Position numbers and translations under genes: made by a program
Origin: JBHIBD01 sp046758865
GTDB taxonomy: Bacteria; Planctomycetota; Brocadiia; Brocadiales; Bathyanammoxibiaceae
Assembly: GCA_046758865.1 (NCBI GenBank)
Contig: JBHIBD010000038.1
Span: forward strand, 1-19,483
Direction of reading: 5' to 3'
Length of the DNA stretch: 19,483 nt
Part shown: piece by piece, positions 1 through 6,171 of the stretch
Layout: every line of letters begins with the position of its first letter
Numbering within the stretch: position 1 is the first letter of the stretch
Notes under the pieces: generated by a model
The model's database searches: none
What the model saw: the letters and a program-made list of their open reading frames with translations, nothing else
Told to the model about the DNA's origin: nothing

Positions 1-6
1 GGTAGT

Positions 7-12
7 TATAAT
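7..12 (+). promoter_or_regulatory. -10 box of the tRNA-Ser promoter
   Basis: A perfect TATAAT lies 8 nt before the first base of tRNA-Ser, so transcription would start at or just before the mature 5' end. The -35 box would lie outside the window, so only half of the promoter can be judged. Confidence 0.5.
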
Positions 13-19
13 CCGGCTA

Positions 20-113
20 GGAGAGGTGGCTGAGTGGCTGAAAGCGGTGGGTTGCTAACCCATTGAGGGAGTATTTGCTCCCTCCCCGGGTTCGAATCCC
101 GGCCTCTCCGCCA
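20..113 (+). tRNA. tRNA-Ser (anticodon GCT)
   Basis: This folds as a class II tRNA. The acceptor GGAGAGG (20-26) pairs with CCTCTCC (103-109), the discriminator is G110 and the CCA end is encoded (111-113). The anticodon loop TTGCTAA gives anticodon GCT, which reads AGC/AGU serine codons. A long variable arm (GAGGGAG / CTCCCTC) and a TTCGAAT T-loop confirm the serine type. A T-run (115-120) directly follows and may help end transcription; a weak 6-bp hairpin sits at 122-136. Confidence 0.97.
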
Positions 114-180
114 GTTTTTTGTCCGCCTTCGGTGGATTCACCTTTGCTATGTATTTGTTTTATATAGATGTTTAATGTCC

Positions 181-247
181 GCAGGGCTTCAGCCCTGCGC
201 CACCCGAACGCCATTCTTTGTAGGGACAGACCTCAAGGTTTGTCCCT
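181..247. repeat. Pair of intergenic palindromes
   Basis: Two hairpins lie between tRNA-Ser and the phosphoesterase gene. The first is GCAGGGCT-TC-AGCCCTGC (181-198), a perfect 8-bp stem. The second (222-247) has an 11-12 bp stem, AGGGACAGACCT against AGGTTTGTCCCT, with one G-U pair. Neither is followed by a proper T-tract, so they look like dispersed intergenic palindromes rather than terminators. The first closely resembles the hairpin at 17329-17347, which suggests a family of such units in this genome. Confidence 0.6.
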
Positions 248-274
248 GCCTTTCACATTTTATTAATCAAGGCC

Positions 275-748
275 ATGAAGGTTGGCATAGTAGCAGACAC
301 TCACGACAACGTACCGATGATACGGAAGGGCCTGGAGATGTTTAAGGCCCACGGTGTCAGGTGCATGATACACGCAGGGGACTATGTGGCGCCGTTTGCG
401 CTCAAGGAGTTGCTCAAACCTGGGATAAGCATGGTGGGTGTCTACGGGAATAACGACGGCGAAAAACACGGCCTCAAAGGGCTTTGTAGCGAGGTGCATG
501 AGGCCCCGTATTTGTTTGAACTTGATGGCAGGAACATCCTCATAACACATTCTCTGGAGCGGGTGCGGGACAAGCTGAAGCAGAATGCCGATGTGGTTAT
601 ATCTGGTCACACCCATGAGCCAGAGATAAACGGCGGGAAACCACTCTTTATAAACCCTGGGGAGTGCGGTGGGTGGCTTTACGGCAGGCCGTCTGTCGCA
701 GTTCTCGACCTGGAGACCCTCGAGGCCCATGTCATCTTTCTTGGGTAG
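275..748 (+). CDS. YfcE/MJ0936-family metallophosphoesterase
   Basis: A 157-aa calcineurin-like phosphoesterase, the usual length for the compact YfcE/MJ0936 family, whose members cleave phosphodiesters with a two-metal centre. The metal-ligand motifs are in order: D8-T-H10, G35-D36, G58-N-N-D61 (the GNHD motif with N in place of H), T91-H92 and S110-G-H112-T-H114. The start gives the standard MKVGIVADTH beginning; no strong ribosome binding site is seen. It has no signal peptide and is likely cytoplasmic. The 3' end overlaps the next gene by 20 nt, so the two are probably co-translated. The natural substrate cannot be told from sequence. Confidence 0.93.
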   Translation: MKVGIVADTHDNVPMIRKGLEMFKAHGVRCMIHAGDYVAPFALKELLKPGISMVGVYGNNDGEKHGLKGLCSEVHEAPYLFELDGRNILITHSLERVRDKLKQNADVVISGHTHEPEINGGKPLFINPGECGGWLYGRPSVAVLDLETLEAHVIFLG

Positions 749-1181
749 GTGCATCTGTCTTTGCATATGCACGACACTCACCCTGAGTAGCCTTGGCTGT
801 GTGACAAGGACGCTCACTATTAGGACTGACCCCCCAGGGGCACAGGTATTCGTTGATGATGAGCTGATTGGTGAGAGTCCTGTGGAGATGGAATTTGTCC
901 ACTACGGTGTTCGGAAGATTGTAATAGAGAAAAGGGACTACGACGGCAAACTCGTGTACGAGAGGGAAACGGTGTACGCAAGAATAAGTCCACCGTACTA
1001 TCAGGTGTTTCCTATAGACTTCTTTACGGATGTGGTAGTTCCGATAGACATAAAGGATGAACGTGTCTTGAGATTCAAATTGAGACAGAAGAAGTTCAGG
1101 CCGTTGGGTGAGAAGAGAGATGAGCTGTTAAAGGAGGCAGAAGAACTTCGTGACAAGGCCTTTGCCACGGAGGTTCGCTAG
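729..1181 (+). CDS. PEGA-domain lipoprotein
   Basis: A 150-aa predicted exported protein. A start at 729 gives a short basic/hydrophobic leader ending in SLGC, with the candidate lipidated cysteine at residue 24; the longer open frame (from 669) would bury this leader. The lipobox is imperfect (Ser rather than Leu at -3). Residues about 28-75 form a PEGA domain, a surface beta-fold seen in envelope proteins, with the key stretch TDPPGAQVFVDDELIGESP. The C-terminal 40 residues are charged and probably helical. It overlaps the phosphoesterase gene, indicating translational coupling. The role is unknown; an envelope-associated binding function is inferred from the fold. Confidence 0.82.
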   Translation: MSSFLGRCICLCICTTLTLSSLGCVTRTLTIRTDPPGAQVFVDDELIGESPVEMEFVHYGVRKIVIEKRDYDGKLVYERETVYARISPPYYQVFPIDFFTDVVVPIDIKDERVLRFKLRQKKFRPLGEKRDELLKEAEELRDKAFATEVR

Positions 1182-1238
1182 GCCTTGAATATCCACTGGA
1201 TTTGTGGTAATAGGTAGGTACAGAACGTGAATCGCTTT

Positions 1239-1246
1239 AAAGGAGG
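1239..1246 (+). promoter_or_regulatory. Strong Shine-Dalgarno of the 30-codon gene
   Basis: AAAGGAGG is nearly the full anti-16S complement, 5 nt before ATG 1252. It is among the best ribosome binding sites in the window and is the main reason for believing that the very short frame behind it is translated. Confidence 0.75.
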
Positions 1247-1251
1247 AATTG

Positions 1252-1344
1252 ATGGCGGCAGGTTTCCAGGGAAAGCAGAAACATAGGCTAAACAGGAAAA
1301 AGTATCTCCTCAAGAGGCGCCGGAGAAAGGCCCAGGGTAAATAG
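1252..1344 (+). CDS. Very small, highly basic protein (30 aa)
   Basis: A 30-codon frame, too short for most gene callers, starts 5 nt after a near-perfect Shine-Dalgarno. 13 of 30 residues are Lys or Arg, with H11 as well; the core reads KQKHRLNRKKYLLKRRRRK (residues 8-26). There is no Asp or Glu at all. Such composition is typical of tiny ribosome-bound proteins. The KH-(K/R)-rich pattern recalls the AURKAIP1/COX24 (mS38-like) small basic proteins of bacteria, but I cannot confirm homology. It lies between the PEGA lipoprotein and the selenoprotein gene with about 110 nt on the right, so it may be its own unit. RNA or ribosome binding is inferred from charge only. Confidence 0.66.
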   Translation: MAAGFQGKQKHRLNRKKYLLKRRRRKAQGK

Positions 1345-1456
1345 CAAGTCTTTCTTAATCTGCCCAGATAAATCTTAATCGTAGATTGGGTACTAAATCT
1401 CTATCAAAAGTTTTATCCCTGCCAGTTTAATCTGACTCTCGGCTAACTACTGACTA

Positions 1457-2194
1457 ATGAAGGCGAAGATTCTTTGCCTAGGTCCTGTCCTTCTTGCCCT
1501 GATAGGTGGGCCAGTGGCTTATTTTCTGCTCCTCAAGGTTCCCTGGGTGCGGAATACTGCCTGGCCCAATATTTTTATTCTATTCGTGGCAGCGACCTGG
1601 GCAGTAATACAGTTTAAGCAGGAATATTCAACTTGGACGGCTGCTGTACTAGCGCTCACATTAGCCGTGGCAGCAGGGTTTATCTACCTGCGTTTCAGTC
1701 TATCGTCGCTTCCGGAGGCCCATCTTAATGTGGCGGCTGGTAGTGAGGCCCCGGACTTCAGCCTGCCTGACTCCGAAGGTAAAGAGTTTGCCCTCTCAAG
1801 CCTCCGCGGGAAGGACAAGGTCATACTGGTATTCTTTCGTGGAGTGTGGTGACCCACCTGCAACGCAGAGCTCCAAGGTCTTGGGGCAAGGTCGTCGGAT
1901 ATTAAAAGATTGGGGGCAAGGCTGGTGGCCATCAGCACAGACAGCGTTGAATCACTGAGGATTTTTAAGGAGGAAAAACTCGGTTTTGACGTAACGCTGC
2001 TCTCCGACGCCGGGCGACAGGTCATTTCGCAGTACGGGCTAATGCATCCAAAGGGGCACGGCGGGGAGGATATTGCGAGGCCTGCCACTTTTATTGTGGA
2101 CAAAGAGGGTGTAGTCCACTGGGTGAGGGTGGCCCAGAATTTTATGGTCCGCCCCGCGCCTGAGGAGGTGCTGGAGGCGCTGGAAAGGCTATAA
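1457..2194 (+). CDS. Membrane-anchored peroxiredoxin-like selenoprotein (in-frame TGA = Sec)
   Basis: One frame of 245 residues is interrupted only by TGA at 1850-1852 (residue 132). The N-terminus has three likely membrane helices (about 8-26, 36-52, 59-78). From about residue 95 a thioredoxin-fold AhpC/TSA-type domain follows: GSEAPDFSLPDSEGKEF, then VILVFFRGVW-Sec-PTC, then VAISTDS and PATFIVDKEGVV. In relatives the motif is FxRGxWCPxC; here the peroxidatic Cys position is the TGA and the second cysteine (residue 135) is kept, giving UxxC. A SECIS-like hairpin follows (1870-1887). Downstream frame, spacing and conservation are intact, so read-through is more likely than decay. It probably reduces peroxides or disulfides at the membrane. 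Automated annotation would split it at the TGA, using TTG 1910 as a false second start. No clear ribosome binding site precedes ATG 1457. Confidence 0.88.
1870..1887 (+). promoter_or_regulatory. Putative bacterial SECIS hairpin
   Basis: Stem G-CTCCAA (1870-1876) pairs with TTGGGG-C (1881-1887), 7 bp with one U-G pair, closing the loop GGTC (1877-1880). The loop begins 24 nt after the TGA, within the usual spacing for bacterial SECIS elements. The hexamer AGGTCT across the loop (1876-1881) is the same as the apical loop of the E. coli fdhF SECIS as I recall it. This would bind SelB to insert selenocysteine. No folding program was run. Confidence 0.72.
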
Positions 2195-2199
2195 ATACT

Positions 2200-2505
2200 T
2201 CAGTAGGATGGTGGGGCGTATACGGTCAGGACGAATAATGGCACGTCACCCTCGTTCCTTACGTAGTGGTGGACGCCTGCGGGTATAGTTAGCAGTGTTC
2301 CCGGACCGGCTACGGCCTCTTCATTTCCCACACGCACAAACGCCTTGCCTTCGACTACATAAATAATCTGGTCCCCAGGGTGTGAATCTCCAGCACCCGT
2401 GTCCTGTCCTACGTCGAGGGTCATAACGCCCGACTGAGATTTTGTCGTCTCCTGCAGTATCTCAAAAAACCTTCCCTTATGTTTGAAGATATCTGCTGTA
2501 TCCAT
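2200..2505 (-). CDS. Single-domain cupin protein
   Basis: A 101-aa cupin_2-type beta-barrel. Motif 1 is G39-D-S-H42-P-G-D-Q46-IIYVVEG and motif 2 is P75-A-G-V-H-H80-YVRN84. Compared with the usual HxH...E / H set of metal ligands, only H42 and H80 are clearly kept; the first His position is Asp40 and the Glu position is Gln46, so metal binding may be altered or lost. The stop is 6 nt from the stop of the selenoprotein gene, in convergent orientation. No signal peptide is present, so it is probably cytoplasmic. Function in this family ranges from sugar-binding to dioxygenase-like, and none can be assigned here. Confidence 0.88.
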   Translation of the reverse strand: MDTADIFKHKGRFFEILQETTKSQSGVMTLDVGQDTGAGDSHPGDQIIYVVEGKAFVRVGNEEAVAGPGTLLTIPAGVHHYVRNEGDVPLFVLTVYAPPSY

Positions 2506-2605
2506 TGCCTCTTTTCTCCAGAATATGCCTCTAGAAATATCCGTCAGAATGACATTTTGGGTGCTTTACATAGATCGAGGCCTCTGAAAAAATCAAAGAT
2601 AGAGT

Positions 2606-2763
2606 CGTCATTGCGAGGTATTCCGTCGCCTACGGCTAAGGATACCGAGGAGCGAAAAGCGACGAAGCAATCTCATGTTTCCTAGCTGAAACCACTTACG
2701 AGATTGCTTCGCTTCGCCCATCCGTCGCCCCAAGGGGCTGAGGAGGGCTTCGCTCGCAATGAC
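2606..2763. repeat. 158-bp palindromic intergenic repeat (MITE/REP-like)
   Basis: This lies in the 322-bp gap between the cupin start and the dGTPase stop. The ends are perfect 11-bp inverted repeats, GTCATTGCGAG (2606-2616) and CTCGCAATGAC (2753-2763). Inside, GAAGCAATCTC (2664-2674) and GAGATTGCTTC (2700-2710) form a second perfect inverted pair. The whole unit could fold into a long cruciform-like hairpin. It has no coding capacity of its own. The core motif ATTGCTTCGC resembles dispersed palindromic repeats found in many bacterial genomes; copies elsewhere in this genome cannot be checked from one window. The rest of the gap (2506-2605, 2764-2827) shows nothing recognisable. Confidence 0.78.
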
Positions 2764-2827
2764 ACCTTGCAGCATCTATATGCGTTTTTTGGCACTTTTG
2801 CAGAGGTCTCAGTTCTCGTCGCACCCC

Positions 2828-4027
2828 TCACGGAATTGTATATCCAAAGGGTTCTGGTCGGGTCAGCCCTTTGGGCTTTGAAGGTAGTCCCTCGAAACAA
2901 TTGATAAAGTAGTCGTCTGTCATGCCAGCTATAAAGTCCCTGACTTTTTCTGCCGGTTGCGTGTTACGCATATAATCATCGTTCATGTTGCACAAAAAGT
3001 CTTTAAAGATACGAGAATCTTTTCTGCCCTCCTCTACGTGTTTGACAAAGGCCTTAAACATGAATCGAAAAATATTTTCTATCTTTTTTGACTGTGTTTT
3101 TATCTTGGGATTTTCATAAATATTTTTGTAGTTAAATGCCTTAAGCTTCTCAAAGGCCTCAGAGACAGGTTTGCTGAAGGCGATACAATCCCTGTCCAGG
3201 CTGTTTTTGACTAAATCCCTAACCAGGGTATTTACCAGTGTGGCCACTATCTTGTTGGGGTCTATGCCCAGGGCATCCACGCAGTCTCCAGGCAGGTCTT
3301 CTCGTTTGACAAGTTTTATGGTGATGGCATCCTCAATGTCTCGCCCCAGATAGCTGATGCTGTCTGCCAGCCTTACCACGCACCCTTCAAGGGTCATTGG
3401 GAGGAGTCTCGCATATTTTCCTTTGCGCATCTTCTCACAGAGCTCCCTGTCGTGGTCCTCCCATGTTTTTCCACGGTGTGGTGTAAGGCTAAGCAACTCG
3501 CTCTCCCCGTCGTGGCACAGGATGCCGTCAAGGACCTGCAGGGTCAGGTTCATGCCCCTGCCCTCCCATTCAATCCTGTCCAGGAAGCGGACCCCCTGGA
3601 CGGAGTGCACAAACCTGTCGATGCCGTGTTCCTCACACAATGCCGTCAAACAATCTTCACCATCGTGACCGTAGGCGCAGTGCCCCAGGTCGTGTCCAAG
3701 CGCTATGGCCTCTATCAGGTCCTCGTTTAGCTCCAGGGTATGTCCAATTACCCTGGAGATTTTTGATACAAGCTGGACGTGGAGCACACGGTGGGTAATA
3801 TGGTCATGGGGAACCAGATAAAAAACCTGGGTCTTGTCTATGTATCTCGTGTAGGTTCTGGAGTGGAGTATACGGTCGGTGTCGCGGGAGAATGCTCCTC
3901 TCAGGTCGTCTTCTTTTTCGAGCCTCCTGCGGAGGCCGTCTAAGCTCTTGGTTGCGTATTTCGACAGTACCCGCCGTTCCTTCTCGGCGTTTTTGAGCCT
4001 TATCTTCTCAAAGAATGGGTCAGCCAC
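2828..4027 (-). CDS. dgt: dGTPase-like HD-domain dNTP triphosphohydrolase
   Basis: A 399-aa protein of the deoxyguanosinetriphosphate triphosphohydrolase-like family, which cleaves dNTPs to nucleoside and triphosphate. It carries the family signature FSRDTDRILHSRTYTRYIDKTQVF-like block at residues 46-69, the first metal His in R80-VLH83, the HD pair in GH112-D113-LGH, and a later Asp in the ADSISYLGRDIEDA segment. Length is normal for the dGTPase-like type 2/3 proteins. The start is GTG, 5 nt after the Rieske gene stop, with AGAAGGA as a likely ribosome binding site. It is the last gene of a four-gene minus-strand cluster. Substrate range (dGTP or all dNTPs) cannot be told. Confidence 0.9.
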   Translation of the reverse strand: MADPFFEKIRLKNAEKERRVLSKYATKSLDGLRRRLEKEDDLRGAFSRDTDRILHSRTYTRYIDKTQVFYLVPHDHITHRVLHVQLVSKISRVIGHTLELNEDLIEAIALGHDLGHCAYGHDGEDCLTALCEEHGIDRFVHSVQGVRFLDRIEWEGRGMNLTLQVLDGILCHDGESELLSLTPHRGKTWEDHDRELCEKMRKGKYARLLPMTLEGCVVRLADSISYLGRDIEDAITIKLVKREDLPGDCVDALGIDPNKIVATLVNTLVRDLVKNSLDRDCIAFSKPVSEAFEKLKAFNYKNIYENPKIKTQSKKIENIFRFMFKAFVKHVEEGRKDSRIFKDFLCNMNDDYMRNTQPAEKVRDFIAGMTDDYFINCFEGLPSKPKGLTRPEPFGYTIP

Positions 4028-4032
4028 GGACG

Positions 4033-4386
4033 CTATCCTTCTGATACGAAAATCACAACCTTACCTTCTTCTACCGATATTTCATAGACAGGTTCATCCT
4101 TCTTCATAAATGAGGTCAGCTTGCCTATAAGCGGGTATTTTGACACCCATTCTATGACCTTGCCGCTCGTTATGTCGAACCTTGTACCATGACATCGGCA
4201 GGTGACCACCGACTCCTCAAGCTGGCCCTCGCTGAGAGAGCAGCCCATGTGGGTGCATTTATCACCTATTGCATAAAGCTCTCCCTTCATCCTCGCCACG
4301 AGTATTCCCTTTCCGCCAACCTCGGCCCTTCTCATCCCACCTTCTTCTAGTTCTGCGATATTAAATAACTCGAATCTCTTTCTCAT
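4033..4386 (-). CDS. Rieske [2Fe-2S] ferredoxin-like protein
   Basis: A 117-aa soluble Rieske protein. The cluster ligands are C44-T-H46 and C63-R-C-H66, within CTHMGC and CRCHGTRFD, the two canonical boxes. No membrane anchor or signal is present, so it resembles the small NirD or dioxygenase-ferredoxin type rather than the cytochrome bc1 subunit. ATG 4386 has GAAGG about 12 nt upstream, inside the 3' end of the dehydrogenase gene. It lies 5 nt from each neighbour, between a short-chain dehydrogenase and the dGTPase, so it is surely co-transcribed with both. It could pass electrons to or from an oxygenase or reductase encoded elsewhere; the partner is not in the window. Confidence 0.92.
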   Translation of the reverse strand: MRKRFELFNIAELEEGGMRRAEVGGKGILVARMKGELYAIGDKCTHMGCSLSEGQLEESVVTCRCHGTRFDITSGKVIEWVSKYPLIGKLTSFMKKDEPVYEISVEEGKVVIFVSEG

Positions 4387-4391
4387 GACCG

Positions 4392-5102
4392 CTAATACCT
4401 TCTATAGATGTTTACCGCTGAGCCCGAACGTGTCGTGTCGCTAGGGTTGGAGAGGGAGAGTATTTTTTGGGCAACCTCTTCGGGTGTAAGCAGCCCTTCT
4501 GGCTCATGCTCAGGAAATACCTCCCTGTGCATGTCTGTGTCAACACCGCCCGGACAGAGGGCTATAACCTTAATGCCGTACCGTCTTAGTTCCTCGGCGA
4601 CGCTCTCAGTAAGTCCAATCACACCGAATTTGGAGGCGCAGTATGCTGCGAAGCCGCCTATTCCATGCCTTCCGGCCCCTGATGATACATTCACTATAAC
4701 GCCAGAGCCCTGGGCCTCCATCACGGGAATAACCGCCTTGGTGAAATAGTACACACCGGTCAGATTCGTGTCTATAGTCTCATGCCACTTATCATCCGGG
4801 AAATCAGTCAAAGGGATGAGGCCGTAGCCCACGCCGGCATTGTTGACCAAGACATCAATGCGCCCAAAATTCTTAACCGTCTTTTCGATGGTGCCTCCTA
4901 CGTCCCCGGGATTGCGCACATCGCCGGTTACTGCAAGGACGTTTCTGCCCTTTAGTTTCAGCTCCTCCACGGCCATGTTGAGGAGGTCGGCATTTCGCCC
5001 GAACAGTGTTACCTCATACCCGGCAGCAGAAAAGGCCAGTGCACAGGCCCTACCTATACCTCTTGTTGCTCCAGTGATAATTGCCACACGGGGGCTATTC
5101 AT
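4392..5102 (-). CDS. Short-chain dehydrogenase/reductase (FabG-like SDR)
   Basis: A 236-aa classical SDR. It has the NAD(P) motif T10-G-A-T-R-G-I-G17, D61-V after strand 4, N87-N-A-G90, N113 in the active-site tetrad, S141 and Y154-C-A-S-K158. The PGGVDTDM segment after strand 6 is also typical. R36 after strand 2 suggests NADPH preference, as in FabG-type enzymes. It is cytoplasmic, with no signal. The ribosome binding site is poor. The gap to the preceding phosphoribosyltransferase is 53 nt and to the following Rieske gene 5 nt. The substrate is unknown; FabG itself is usually longer (about 245 aa) and sits with fatty-acid genes, which are absent here. Confidence 0.93.
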   Translation of the reverse strand: MNSPRVAIITGATRGIGRACALAFSAAGYEVTLFGRNADLLNMAVEELKLKGRNVLAVTGDVRNPGDVGGTIEKTVKNFGRIDVLVNNAGVGYGLIPLTDFPDDKWHETIDTNLTGVYYFTKAVIPVMEAQGSGVIVNVSSGAGRHGIGGFAAYCASKFGVIGLTESVAEELRRYGIKVIALCPGGVDTDMHREVFPEHEPEGLLTPEEVAQKILSLSNPSDTTRSGSAVNIYRRY

Positions 5103-5155
5103 ATGGGTTAACCAGGACCAGAGTGCCTCAGTACAATAAGGGGTATGCCAAAAAT

Positions 5156-5815
5156 TTAAACCAACTGGACGGTTTTATTTGTGCGCGCACTCAGGCATTC
5201 TGTAATCTCTTCATCGGAAAACTCGCGCCATTCCTCATAGAACATTGCCACTGCAAAGGACGTTGCGTAAGAAACATAGAGGACAACCGTTTCGTCTACC
5301 TTCCCGCTGATGGGCAAAAGGCCACTCTCAGAGGCCACAGGAGATGCCACCACAACCTTATCGGGATTCAATTTTCTTACAAACTCTACCGAAGCAAGCA
5401 TGCTTATCCCGGTTGCGATACCATCGTCCACTATAATAGCCACTTTACCATCTAGCGTCTCATATCTATCACTGCCCCTATAGACAGCGAGCCTTCTCTT
5501 TACCTCTCGCATGACCTTTTCAGTCTGTGCGTCTATAATGGTTTTGGGAAGTGCTAGCCGAGAGGCAAACTCCTCATTGAAAACTACGGTACCGTCATGT
5601 GTTACTGCCCCATAACCCACCTCGGGAGCCCAGGGTACAGGTATCTTCCTCGCCGCCACTATATCAAGCTCGCATCCCAGCCTTGTAGCGACCGCTCTTC
5701 CCACGATTACCCCTCCACGCGGTATAGCCAGCACAGTAACGTCCCTGCCTTTGTACTTGGTTAGCTCTTGGGCGAGTTTTTCTCCCGCATCTGTATGGTC
5801 CTTAAACCTTATCAT
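5156..5815 (-). CDS. Phosphoribosyltransferase-family protein
   Basis: A 219-aa type I PRTase-fold protein. The PRPP-binding loop is IIVDDGIATG (residues 127-136) and the pyrophosphate loop is PRGGV (32-36). It belongs to the predicted-PRTase group beginning with a xFxDRxxAGxxLA-like N-terminus; here MIRFKDHTDAGEKLA. That match favours ATG 5815 as the start, although a TTG at 5848 with AGGAG 15 nt upstream would add 11 residues. Members often sit beside hydrolases or stress genes and their substrates are mostly unknown. It is the first gene of the minus-strand cluster leading to the SDR, Rieske and dGTPase genes. Confidence 0.87.
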   Translation of the reverse strand: MIRFKDHTDAGEKLAQELTKYKGRDVTVLAIPRGGVIVGRAVATRLGCELDIVAARKIPVPWAPEVGYGAVTHDGTVVFNEEFASRLALPKTIIDAQTEKVMREVKRRLAVYRGSDRYETLDGKVAIIVDDGIATGISMLASVEFVRKLNPDKVVVASPVASESGLLPISGKVDETVVLYVSYATSFAVAMFYEEWREFSDEEITECLSARTNKTVQLV

Positions 5816-5848
5816 TGCAACACCAGAAAAGTCTGTCCCATTCACCAA

Positions 5849-6171
5849 AACTCTAGATATTTTCTCCTAAATATATGATACTCCAAAACGTTCCAACTTT
5901 GCCAATAATAAGAAGTCCAGAACGGAGGCTTTTTTGGCATCTTGGGCGAACGGAACCGTATAGAGGCACCGAGAGGAAGGGACAACCCTTCACGAATAAC
6001 CTCTTCTCAGCCACTATTTCCCAGAGTCTTACAATTCTGGTAGGCCCTCTTCATGGAAGTACCCCTTGTAATTACGAGATTGAAAAATATTCTTGTTTAA
6101 TGCGAAAGAACTTGTTAATCTTCCTTATTAGATTATTCTTTGACCACCGAGTTCAGAGTAAAAGAGTATTT
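5849..6171. other. Divergent intergenic region without a gene
   Basis: About 320 bp separates the minus-strand phosphoribosyltransferase and the plus-strand DUF5667 gene. It must hold promoters for both, but I see only poor matches (an AT-rich TATATT-like box near 5870 for the minus strand). The plus frame is open through here, but the translation is unlike any protein and lies in front of a clear signal peptide, so I read it as non-coding. Confidence 0.5.

Noticed and set aside
669..728. Longer N-terminus for the PEGA lipoprotein
   Set aside because: It would put 20 extra residues before a clear export signal and overlap the phosphoesterase gene further; ATG 729 fits better.
263..817. 184-aa minus-strand frame opposite the phosphoesterase
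   Set aside because: Shadow of the real gene on the other strand, with no domain or ribosome binding site support.
1850..1852. TGA as a nonsense mutation making a pseudogene
   Set aside because: The TGA falls exactly on the catalytic Cys position, a SECIS-like hairpin follows, and the rest of the frame is intact. It stays possible but less likely.
1910..2194. Separate gene starting at TTG 1910
   Set aside because: It is in frame with 1457-1852, begins in the middle of a thioredoxin fold and has no ribosome binding site. It is the downstream half of the selenoprotein.
2479..2904. Small plus-strand frames across the 158-bp repeat
   Set aside because: They run through palindromic repeat sequence and dGTPase or cupin antisense; not credible proteins.
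5875..6171. Coding extension upstream of the DUF5667 gene
   Set aside because: The translation has no recognisable features and precedes a typical signal peptide; the frame is open by chance.
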